Below, in pieces: positions 1 through 6,361 of a stretch of DNA of 16,212 nt (its first letter is position 1; each line of letters starts with the position of its first letter). The stretch spans positions 1 through 16,212 of the forward strand of contig DCDC01000081.1 in assembly GCA_002316225.1 (NCBI GenBank), read 5' to 3'. The notes below the pieces were generated by a model. It saw nothing but the letters and a program-made list of their open reading frames with translations, did no database searches and was not told where the DNA came from. The stretch comes from Firmicutes bacterium UBA1065. Lineage in GTDB: Bacteria > Bacillota > Clostridia > Tissierellales > Sedimentibacteraceae. The translations under genes and the position numbers were made by a program.

Positions 1-1289
1 AAGGATTCAGGAATAACTTCATTTGCAATCATGTGCTCATAGGTCTGTCTTTTTACTATTATTTCCGCCTTTCCGTCCTTGACCAAAACAGTTGCAAGCA
101 TGGGGTTTTTGTTGTAGTTGCTTGCCATGGCATAACAGTAGGCTCCCGTGGAAAATACGGCAAGTATATCTCCTCTTTGGGCCGGAGGCAAGTATATATC
201 CTTGATTAAAATGTCTCCGGACTCACAGCATTTGCCGCATATGGTTACCAAATCTCTTCTTGTCTCTGCTGCCTTATTGGCTATTAGCCCTTCATACTTG
301 GCCTGGTAGAGCGCCGGCCTTATGTTGTCAGTCATCCCTCCGTCAACGGACACATATTTTCTTACACCTTTTATGTCTTTAATTGTGCCTATGGTATAAA
401 GGGTAATGCCTGCTTCTCCCACAATGCTCCTGCCGGGTTCAACAACTACTTCAGGCCTTGGAATATTTATTTTTTTTGAAAATTCTTCAATCCTTTCCAT
501 AATGGGGTCGAAATAATATGAATAAGGTTTTTTATCGTCAGCATCCGTATACCTTATCCCGTACCCGCCGCCAATATTTATTTCTTTTACCACGTAACCA
601 AATTTTTCTCTTATGTCTTTTACCAGCTTTAATGCAGCATTCAGGGCCTTTAAATGTGATTCATTTGTATGGAGCTGTGAACCCACATGAAAATGAAGGC
701 CAAGAAAATTTACATGAGGTGAATTTATAGCCTTTTTTATTGCGGGGAATATGACCTCGTCATCCAGGGGAAAACCAAACTTGGAATCTTTTTTCCCTGT
801 TACTATGTAATCGTGGGAGTCGCTCTTAACTCCCGGGGTTATCCTGTAAAGAATGTTGACTTTCTTGCCTTTTTTCCAGCATATATCTTCAATAAGGTCC
901 AATTCATCAAAACCGTCCACTATTATTCTTCCGATGTTGTAATCGATGGCAAGCTCCAACTCCTCTACTGACTTGTTGTTGCCGTTGAATTCAATTCTTT
1001 CGGCAGGAAAATCCGCCTTCATGGCCGTATACAGTTCTCCCCCGGAAACCACGTCCAGGCACAGGCCTTCTCTTTCAATTATTTTGCACATGGCAAGGGT
1101 CAAAAATGCCTTTGAAGCATAGGCAGCTCTTGTTCTTTCATACTTGTTCAAAAATGTCTCTCTTATTTCTCTGCACTTATCAACTATAGCCGTTTCACTC
1201 ATTACATAGAGGGGGGTTCCGTACTCTTTTGCCAATTCCACAGTGTTGCATCCATCAATATACAAAGTGTTATCCTTTATCCTCAGCAC
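1..1289 (-). CDS. lysA: Diaminopimelate decarboxylase LysA (3' end cut by window edge)
   Basis: PLP enzyme that decarboxylates meso-diaminopimelate to L-lysine, the last step of lysine synthesis, in the cytoplasm. I translated it by hand: 429 codons with no stop run to the window edge, and the family is about 420-445 residues long, so only a few residues should be missing. The PLP lysine is K60 in AAYASKAF. Further family motifs are HFHVGSQ, the glycine-rich GGGYG, EPGRS and CGKCCESGD, whose Cys-Glu belongs to the active site. The start is a GTG at 1289-1287, eight bases after AAGGAG. It is the third gene of a minus-strand group after nnrE and the metallopeptidase, but 97 bases separate it from its neighbour and a promoter can be seen there. 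No lysine riboswitch fits in the short leader. Confidence 0.95.
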   Translation of the reverse strand, partial: MLRIKDNTLYIDGCNTVELAKEYGTPLYVMSETAIVDKCREIRETFLNKYERTRAAYASKAFLTLAMCKIIEREGLCLDVVSGGELYTAMKADFPAERIEFNGNNKSVEELELAIDYNIGRIIVDGFDELDLIEDICWKKGKKVNILYRITPGVKSDSHDYIVTGKKDSKFGFPLDDEVIFPAIKKAINSPHVNFLGLHFHVGSQLHTNESHLKALNAALKLVKDIREKFGYVVKEINIGGGYGIRYTDADDKKPYSYYFDPIMERIEEFSKKINIPRPEVVVEPGRSIVGEAGITLYTIGTIKDIKGVRKYVSVDGGMTDNIRPALYQAKYEGLIANKAAETRRDLVTICGKCCESGDILIKDIYLPPAQRGDILAVFSTGAYCYAMASNYNKNPMLATVLVKDGKAEIIVKRQTYEHMIANEVIPES

Positions 1290-1332
1290 AGTAATTACTC
1301 CTTTATTTGAAAATTAAGTTGAGTATGAAAAT

Positions 1333-1361
1333 ATAATAAAAAAATTTAGCCGCAAATGCAA
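1333..1361 (-). promoter_or_regulatory. Probable sigma-A promoter of lysA
   Basis: On the minus strand, TTGCAT (1356-1361) and TATTAT (1333-1338) are separated by 17 bases. Transcription would start about 36 bases before the lysA GTG. The surrounding DNA is very AT-rich, so a chance match is possible. Confidence 0.45.
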
Positions 1362-1386
1362 TAATAAAAATATTTTTATATAAATA

Positions 1387-1773
1387 TTAGAAATTATTTT
1401 TTGTACCTTTCTTCTTCAAATATTCCATTAATTTTCGCTCATCCTCTATTTCCAACTGCCTTTCGCCGGCCAGGGATTCAAGATGGTGGAGAAATTCGTG
1501 TTTAAGGACCGACCTGAGCTTATTTTTAAGCATCCCCCTTGAAAGATTACCGTATAGCTTCTCGACCGAGCCGTAATATACAACGATATACCGTCCGGAA
1601 ATCCTTTCATAATGGTATTCGCCAACCACATACAAGTCATTGCCCACACTCTTTTTATGCATCTTAACCCGGGGCAGCAAAATAATACCACCGTTAAGGT
1701 CTTTGTAAAGTTCCGGAGGCATCTCTTCAGCTATTTCATCCAGGATGATTTGTACTTCTTCTATTGTAGCCAT
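1387..1773 (-). CDS. Small zinc metallopeptidase (Zincin_1 / DUF1025 family)
   Basis: A 128-residue single-domain protein. Residues about 90-98 read KHEFLHHLE, an HExxH zinc-binding motif, and are followed by an acidic stretch (GERQLEIEDE). The N-terminal half, with ELNGG-like and GEYH segments, resembles the short metallopeptidase-family proteins common in Clostridia (PF06262). There is no signal peptide or membrane segment, so it should be cytoplasmic. Substrate and cellular role are unknown for the family as far as I know. The ATG is preceded by AAAGGA at good spacing. The gene begins 26 bases after the nnrE stop and is probably co-transcribed with it. I am confident of the family but not of proteolytic activity. 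Confidence 0.85.
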   Translation of the reverse strand: MATIEEVQIILDEIAEEMPPELYKDLNGGIILLPRVKMHKKSVGNDLYVVGEYHYERISGRYIVVYYGSVEKLYGNLSRGMLKNKLRSVLKHEFLHHLESLAGERQLEIEDERKLMEYLKKKGTKNNF

Positions 1774-1799
1774 AAAAGTTCCTTTAAAAATGATCTATT

Positions 1800-2438
1800 T
1801 TAATCGCTGTGAGGTATGCCTATATCCTCAAGAATAATTTCTCCTGCGTAGTCTTCACAATTCATCAAACCCTTTTTCACGGCATGGAAAGTAATGGTTT
1901 TTACAGCTTTTACGGCTATACCCATCACTTCTCCCGTGTCTCCGTTAATACCTGAAGGAATATCAATGGCTATGATTTGCTTTGAGCTGTCGTTCATGAT
2001 TTTTATTACATCAAAATAAATACCTTCAATATTCCTTTTTAATCCAATTCCAAAAAGAGCATCCAGTACCAGGTCGCTGTTTTGTAAATCCTCTTTCAAA
2101 GCGGTGAGTTCCTTTTCACCTTTGATATAGGTAATATCAGCCTTGAGATTTTTTAAAATGTTTAAATTTATATTGAAATCATCCGTACCGCTTCCAACAT
2201 TGCCTGCAATATAAACTTTAACTCTTTTATTATTTACGATAAGATGTCGGGCGACGGCAAGTCCGTCTCCCCCGTTATTTCCTTTTCCGCAAACAACCGC
2301 ATAACGATTCAAATTTAAATCTATGTTATTGATAACCTTAAGAGCAGCGTTTTCCATTAAAACGATACCGGGAATACCGATTTTCTTAATGGCATGGCTG
2401 TCAATCTCTTTCATTTCCTGGCAGCTTATTACTTTCAT
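1800..2438 (-). CDS. nnrE: NAD(P)H-hydrate epimerase (YjeF N-terminal domain, stand-alone)
   Basis: Interconverts the R and S forms of damaged NAD(P)H hydrate so that the S-specific dehydratase NnrD can repair them. Translation from the ATG at 2438, which has GGAGGT six bases upstream, gives 212 residues; a longer in-frame start at 2459 lacks a comparable ribosome binding site. Family features are an N-terminal EID.. helix, GIVLMENA, the glycine-rich VCGKGNNGGDGLAVAR loop, DALFGIG and AIDIPSGINGDTG. The protein ends straight after the epimerase fold (GEIILEDIGIP), where many bacterial homologues continue into a fused NnrD dehydratase of about 280 residues. No dehydratase follows; the next gene is the metallopeptidase. 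It may therefore be a naturally separate epimerase or the remnant of a fused gene. Confidence 0.92.
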   Translation of the reverse strand: MKVISCQEMKEIDSHAIKKIGIPGIVLMENAALKVINNIDLNLNRYAVVCGKGNNGGDGLAVARHLIVNNKRVKVYIAGNVGSGTDDFNINLNILKNLKADITYIKGEKELTALKEDLQNSDLVLDALFGIGLKRNIEGIYFDVIKIMNDSSKQIIAIDIPSGINGDTGEVMGIAVKAVKTITFHAVKKGLMNCEDYAGEIILEDIGIPHSD

Positions 2439-2471
2439 AATACTACCTCCGTTATGCAAACGTTATTATTA

Positions 2472-2500
2472 ATAATAGCATTAAATCTATTAAATGTCAA
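2472..2500 (-). promoter_or_regulatory. Sigma-A promoter of nnrE
   Basis: A perfect TTGACA (2495-2500) and TATTAT (2472-2477) are 17 bases apart on the minus strand, giving a start near 2465, about 27 bases before the nnrE ATG. A 14-bp perfect AT palindrome (2464-2477) overlaps the -10 box, which could be chance in such AT-rich sequence. Confidence 0.75.
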
Positions 2501-2537
2501 AACCCGTAATCCATAAACAACACAAGAGTATTAAATA

Positions 2538-2577
2538 AAATACTGTTAAAGGTTCATATACAATCTCAACAGTATTT
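2538..2577. repeat. 10-bp inverted repeat between the hutD terminator and the nnrE promoter
   Basis: AAATACTGTT (2538-2547) and AACAGTATTT (2568-2577) are perfect inverted copies around a 20-base centre. The pair lies about 90 bases upstream of the predicted nnrE start site and downstream of the hutD terminator on the same strand. It could form a weak hairpin or serve as a protein site; nothing decides between these. Confidence 0.4.
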
Positions 2578-2621
2578 AACAAAGAATCCTTTTCTGCATT
2601 TAAAAGATATACTGTCGAAAG

Positions 2622-2658
2622 CACAAAAAAAGTTGCAGGTCCTATAACCTGCAACTTT
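2622..2658 (-). terminator. Rho-independent terminator of the gltS-ftcD-fchA-hutD operon
   Basis: A 12-bp perfect stem, 2629-2640 with 2647-2658, has a six-base loop. On the minus strand it is followed by a run of Ts (the A-run ending at 2628). It starts just after the hutD stop and closes the operon; the opposite strand also ends in Ts. Confidence 0.9.
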
Positions 2659-2664
2659 TTGCCA

Positions 2665-3243
2665 TTACTTAGTTATAAAAAACTCAGTTAGTATAAGTGG
2701 TGAATCAGCAGATATCACACTAATCTTTTCTTCAACTTCCGTTTCTAAAACCAGTAATGAAAACCCACTGACATCTATCTTCTCATCACAGTCTTTTAAA
2801 GATATAACAAAATCATCCACAGAGAATATAGTTGCTATTTCTGATCCCTTAAGAAAATACTCGCATCTTCCCTTTAGAATTTGCATCTTTGCAAGATTTC
2901 CATTTCTTACGATGAAGTTATAATCCCTGCAGTCAAGACTGTTTTTGGAAAATGTGGTCCAGCTTCCATCAAAATATTCTACTTCATACTTATCTAATTC
3001 CCTGTTGTACAATCCTTCATGATACAGAGACAGCTTGCCTTTTAAGAGAAGTATATATCTTTGATAGCCGGTAAAATCCGAGAATCTTGATTCCGTAGAG
3101 GTAAATGTAGCTGATGAAACTCTCCACAGGAATTTTTTTTCTGAGAAGACCGCATCCTCCGGGTAGATGAAGAGTTGTGCAGTTTCACCACCTGTCCATT
3201 TTGTAACTATGAAGTCTTCCTTATCAATGATCTTCCATTTCAT
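2665..3243 (-). CDS. hutD: HutD family protein
   Basis: A 192-residue protein of the HutD/Ves family (PF05962), a bicupin fold. Recognisable segments are KWTGGETAQLFIYP (residues 15-28), FLWRVSSATF (38-47), the FSDFTGYQRYILLLKG block (54-69) and a C-terminal LVLETE strand. HutD is found in histidine-utilisation operons; its molecular role is not settled, and it has been proposed to limit hut expression or bind a pathway metabolite. Here it is the last gene of the operon, 17 bases after fchA, and is followed by the terminator. Its presence next to ftcD and fchA ties the operon to histidine or formiminoglutamate degradation. No membrane segment or signal peptide is visible. Confidence 0.85.
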   Translation of the reverse strand: MKWKIIDKEDFIVTKWTGGETAQLFIYPEDAVFSEKKFLWRVSSATFTSTESRFSDFTGYQRYILLLKGKLSLYHEGLYNRELDKYEVEYFDGSWTTFSKNSLDCRDYNFIVRNGNLAKMQILKGRCEYFLKGSEIATIFSVDDFVISLKDCDEKIDVSGFSLLVLETEVEEKISVISADSPLILTEFFITK

Positions 3244-3260
3244 GTTGGCATCACCTTGCC

Positions 3261-3824
3261 TCAGTCGATCCTCAGTTCTTTAATAGCATCATTAAACTCC
3301 TGGAGTTTAGCCTCATCCTTTACCAGAGAAAGATTTATACCAATATTCATCACGCATCCGTTTGTCCCTATCTTTGCAAGTTCACAGCCTATTGCCAGGT
3401 CTGTATAACAGTTAGGGTTTGTTTTCCCGGCTAACTCAATTCCAATATCATAGACTCGTCTGCAAAGTTTGGCATTTTCAAGAGGAGCGCTTGCTCCTAC
3501 TATTCCTGCGTTTGCAATGGCTTGCTTTCTGATTGCTTTCTCTTCCTCTGTTTCTTTAGGTAATTTGTATGCGTCCCTGATAACTCCATAGGCATTTGCA
3601 TCATCTACAACACCTTTTAATAGTTTTTCCCTGAGCTCTTCCAGTTCCCTGGCATATTCCAGCAGTATATCCGGAGGAATTCCATAATCCTTCTTGGTGG
3701 ATAACTTACATACCATACCTATCAATCCGCAGGCTAAAGCTCCTGATAAGGCTGACGCACTTCCGCCGCCGACTGTTACATCATCCGTATCCAGAATTAA
3801 ATCCATTACATCTTTATAATCCAT
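3261..3824 (-). CDS. fchA: Formimino-THF cyclodeaminase / methenyl-THF cyclohydrolase family protein
   Basis: A 187-residue protein matching the C-terminal cyclodeaminase domain of mammalian FTCD (FTCD_C, PF04961), here as a separate polypeptide. The N-terminal VGGGSASALSGALACGL (residues 18-34) is the family's signature; the rest is helical, with the NAGIVGASAPLENA and GANPNxxTD-like (GKTNPNCYTDLAIG) segments expected. It probably releases ammonia from 5-formimino-THF to give 5,10-methenyl-THF, taking the product of the ftcD gene 24 bases upstream. Close relatives act as methenyl-THF cyclohydrolases in acetogens and purine fermenters, and sequence alone does not separate the two activities. 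The neighbourhood with ftcD and hutD favours cyclodeaminase. Confidence 0.88.
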   Translation of the reverse strand: MDYKDVMDLILDTDDVTVGGGSASALSGALACGLIGMVCKLSTKKDYGIPPDILLEYARELEELREKLLKGVVDDANAYGVIRDAYKLPKETEEEKAIRKQAIANAGIVGASAPLENAKLCRRVYDIGIELAGKTNPNCYTDLAIGCELAKIGTNGCVMNIGINLSLVKDEAKLQEFNDAIKELRID

Positions 3825-3848
3825 AGCATTTTCCCTTATTAATCCCTT

Positions 3849-4748
3849 TTACTGTACATCAAGTAATCTTTTTTCCAATATTTGATCAAGACTGAAGCCT
3901 TCTATTTGTAAATAGTACTCTGCCACATCCAATAGAGCCTTCATGGGGACAGTTCCTATTACTTCACTGCCAACAACATTTACACCATATCTTTTTGCTT
4001 CCATTTTTACCATTTCAAATGCCTGATATACTGCTGATTTTTCATAGTTTACAAGGTTCATGGATACCTGAGTCTGATTTCTCTCTTCTAATTTCAAACC
4101 GATAGCCTTGACATATCTCAGTCCGCCGCCAATATATCTTACTTTCTTTGCAATCTTGTCTGCAATCTCAACATCCGGTGTATCTAAGTTGACATTGAAT
4201 GCCACTAGTGGAACTCTCGCTCCAACAGCTGTTGCACCACTTTTTACATTCATTTCTTGTGGACCAAAATCCGGTTTCCATTCTTCACCCTTAATTTTTT
4301 CAAAAAATCCCTCATATTGGCCTTTTCTGATATCTGCCAGGTTTCGTCTCTCGGGTCTTGTTGCTGAATCTTCATATAGATATACCGGAATTCCCCAGCT
4401 CCCGATTTCAGCTGCTACTTCAAGGGCTACTTCTTTGCATTCTCCAATGCTGACATTAGACACCGGTGTAAATGGTATAACATCCGTAGCTCCCATCCTG
4501 GGATGGGCTCCTTGATGCTTTGACATATCTATTAACTCGGCAGCTTTCTTTGCAGTATTAATAGCAGCCATTTTGATTTGCTCAGGAGAGCCAATCATTG
4601 TCAGCACAGTCCTGTTGTGATCCTTGTCGGGGGCATAGTCTAAAATGATAATGCCTTCAATTTTTCTGGCTTCATCAATGATTTGTTCAATAATAGCCTG
4701 GTCACTGCCTTCACTAAAGTTTGGAACACATTCCATTAACTTTCTCAT
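3849..4748 (-). CDS. ftcD: Glutamate formimidoyltransferase
   Basis: Transfers the formimino group of N-formimino-L-glutamate to tetrahydrofolate, giving 5-formimino-THF and glutamate (EC 2.1.2.5). The 299-residue protein covers the two formiminotransferase subdomains (PF07837, PF02971) and lacks the cyclodeaminase domain, which is a separate gene downstream. Motifs are CVPNFSEG near the start, the DHNRTVLTMIG segment, and HQGAHPRMGATDVIPFTPV with the histidine expected to be the catalytic base, then YLYEDSATRPERRNLADIRKGQYEG and GARVPLVAFNVNL. A strong AAGGAGG lies before the ATG, and the gene starts 18 bases after gltS. Glycine formimidoyltransferases of purine fermenters belong to the same family, so formiminoglycine is an alternative substrate. 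Confidence 0.92.
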   Translation of the reverse strand: MRKLMECVPNFSEGSDQAIIEQIIDEARKIEGIIILDYAPDKDHNRTVLTMIGSPEQIKMAAINTAKKAAELIDMSKHQGAHPRMGATDVIPFTPVSNVSIGECKEVALEVAAEIGSWGIPVYLYEDSATRPERRNLADIRKGQYEGFFEKIKGEEWKPDFGPQEMNVKSGATAVGARVPLVAFNVNLDTPDVEIADKIAKKVRYIGGGLRYVKAIGLKLEERNQTQVSMNLVNYEKSAVYQAFEMVKMEAKRYGVNVVGSEVIGTVPMKALLDVAEYYLQIEGFSLDQILEKRLLDVQ

Positions 4749-4766
4749 TTTTACCTCCTTATTTTT

Positions 4767-6005
4767 TTACATTAAATTCTCAACGAAAGTCTTTATGAAC
4801 CATATTGTTTGCGGTTGATAAATAATATCTACCAAAAATGCTCCAACTATCGGAACTATCATCATTGCCTTACGGCTCATACCATATCTGTCATTAACGG
4901 CAGTCAGGTTCACAATAGCTGTAGGAGTAGCTCCCAAACCATGGCCTAAAAGTCCGGCACACATTACGGCAGCATCGTAGTTGCTTCCAAGTACACGGAA
5001 AACAACGAAATATGAGAATAGTACCAGGAACACAACCTGTGCACCCAAGATTACCAGCATTGGTCCTGCAAGATCCATCAATTCCCACATTTTCAATGTC
5101 ATCATGGCTATGGATAAGTAGAGTCCCAAAGTTACATTGCCTATACTGTCAACAAGAGAGAAGTCAAACTTATACCAGGCAGTTTTTTCATTAATGTTTC
5201 GAAGAATCATTGCAACAAACATTGCTCCTACATAGGTAGGGAAAGACATATCTATCAGTTTGCCTATCCATTCTGATACAATAGTACCGATAGCCATAGC
5301 TACAAGAATCGCAGTAACATTCTTCATAATATCAAGATCACTTAAAGATTCACCGGTTCCAACATTTATTTCTGTAATACTGGTATCCAGATTCTCACTG
5401 GGATCCGGTCTCAGGCTATATTTTTCAATTAAACGGCGTGCAACAGGACCACCTACCATAACAGATGAAATAAGTCCAAAAGTTGCAGCTGCAGCTCCTA
5501 CAAGTTGACCTGAGGGGTATCCCATTTCCTCGAAGGTAAGACCATATGCAGCTCCTGCACCATGTCCGCCTATCATGGTAATTGCACTACATAAAAGTGC
5601 ATATGCTTTTTCAAGACCAACAATACCTGATAAGCCTACGCCAATAATATTTTGTACTATAGATACAAAAGCTGATACCAACCAATATATAATTAATAAT
5701 TTCCCACCCTTTTTAAGCAGCTCCATACTTGCACCAAGACCAACAGTGGTAAAGAAGGCCAGCATGAAAAATGATTGCAGAGTTGTATTAAATTTAAAGG
5801 CAAATGTACCTGTCATATGGCCAACCCAAGTAATAAGCATAAATATAAATCCACCAACAACAGCTGCCGGTATACAATATTTTACTAAGAAATGTACCTT
5901 GGATTTAATAAAATAACCAAGAATAAGCAATACTGCCGCCATAGCAGTTGTCATAGTCATATCTACATTAACAGTAAAAACATTTTCAATCATTTCAAAT
6001 GACAT
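4767..6005 (-). CDS. gltS: GltS-family sodium:glutamate (acidic amino acid) symporter
   Basis: A 412-residue polytopic membrane protein (PF03616) with about ten hydrophobic segments. It shows the two inverted-repeat signature loops: GGHGAGAAYG (residues 146-155) and GHGLGATPTAI (354-364). GLGASMELLKKGG (89-101) and VGGPVARRLIEKY (184-196) are also typical. The family takes up L-glutamate with sodium. As first gene of an operon that handles formiminoglutamate, it may import that compound, import glutamate, or release the glutamate produced; the sequence does not decide. AAAGGAGAGG precedes the ATG at good spacing. A leader of roughly 200 bases separates the gene from a predicted sigma-54 promoter. 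Confidence 0.88.
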   Translation of the reverse strand: MSFEMIENVFTVNVDMTMTTAMAAVLLILGYFIKSKVHFLVKYCIPAAVVGGFIFMLITWVGHMTGTFAFKFNTTLQSFFMLAFFTTVGLGASMELLKKGGKLLIIYWLVSAFVSIVQNIIGVGLSGIVGLEKAYALLCSAITMIGGHGAGAAYGLTFEEMGYPSGQLVGAAAATFGLISSVMVGGPVARRLIEKYSLRPDPSENLDTSITEINVGTGESLSDLDIMKNVTAILVAMAIGTIVSEWIGKLIDMSFPTYVGAMFVAMILRNINEKTAWYKFDFSLVDSIGNVTLGLYLSIAMMTLKMWELMDLAGPMLVILGAQVVFLVLFSYFVVFRVLGSNYDAAVMCAGLLGHGLGATPTAIVNLTAVNDRYGMSRKAMMIVPIVGAFLVDIIYQPQTIWFIKTFVENLM

Positions 6006-6070
6006 ATAATCCTCTCCTTTAATTTATTTTTTTTGTTTGCTTAAAAAATCTCACTACATTCCTTTCATTT

Positions 6071-6108
6071 TTATGATTTAGCTTCTTTCAAATACCACCA
6101 CCCTCCTT
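6071..6108 (-). promoter_or_regulatory. Strong Shine-Dalgarno with a possible mini-ORF in the gltS leader
   Basis: The minus strand carries AAGGAGGG (6101-6108), as good a ribosome binding site as any in the window, but no long ORF follows. A six-codon frame starting TTG at 6091 and ending TAA at 6071 (MKEAKS) sits ten bases downstream. It may be a leader peptide, a ribosome standby site, or chance. No attenuator hairpin is obvious. Confidence 0.25.
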
Positions 6109-6215
6109 AAACAACTTTTAATAAAACAAAACAACTTGGATTATTGCACTTTTAAGGATAATTCAATTCCGGTTTTAACTAAACTAATTCTTTATCCAAT
6201 CATATTTCTATATAA

Positions 6216-6231
6216 TGCATAATTCATACCA
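6216..6231 (-). promoter_or_regulatory. Sigma-54 (-24/-12) promoter of the gltS operon
   Basis: On the minus strand the block TGGTATGAATTATGCA has the invariant GG and GC exactly ten bases apart. It fits the consensus TGGYAYRNNNNYTGCW at all but one position. Transcription would start near 6205. The gene immediately upstream encodes an activator with a sigma-54 interaction domain, which gives independent support. A 14-bp inverted repeat (CATTTT-TG-AAAATG, 6233-6246) abuts the -24 side. Confidence 0.7.
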
Positions 6232-6314
6232 ACATTTTTGAAAATGAGAATTGTGTAATATAGAGGTTTTCAGAGTTTAGTATTTTTAAAAACCATTAAT
6301 AAATAAAAAAATTT

Positions 6315-6351
6315 GCCCTGCAAAATTTGCAGCATGCAAAATTTGCAGGGC
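6315..6351 (-). terminator. Terminator after the response regulator, built of two tandem palindromes (possible activator site)
   Basis: Ends GCCCTGCAAA (6315-6324) and TTTGCAGGGC (6342-6351) form a ten-bp perfect stem, and the minus strand continues into a T-rich stretch (6302-6313), so it should terminate transcription 11 bases after the regulator's stop. Inside, TGCAAAATTTGCA occurs twice (6319-6331 and 6335-6347), each copy itself a palindrome, with a 16-bp period. The centre is about 128 bp upstream of the predicted sigma-54 start site, the usual distance for NtrC-type enhancer sites. Confidence 0.75.
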
Positions 6352-6361
6352 TTCTAATCTC

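Noticed and set aside
518..730. 70-codon plus-strand frame at the start of the window
   Set aside because: It lies inside lysA on the opposite strand, which is supported by active-site motifs.
1290..1386. Lysine riboswitch (L-box) upstream of lysA
   Set aside because: The gap is 97 bases, AT-rich and without the stems needed; an L-box needs well over 150 bases.
4108..4515. 135-codon plus-strand frame opposite ftcD
   Set aside because: It is antisense to a clear ftcD gene, with no ribosome binding site and low-complexity Ser/Pro-rich translation; it mirrors ftcD codons.
5575..5916. 113-codon plus-strand frame opposite gltS
   Set aside because: It is a shadow of the membrane protein on the other strand and resembles no known family.
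6129..6150. TTGG...GC match on the plus strand resembling a sigma-54 promoter
   Set aside because: GG and GC are only six bases apart instead of ten, and it points away from any gene.
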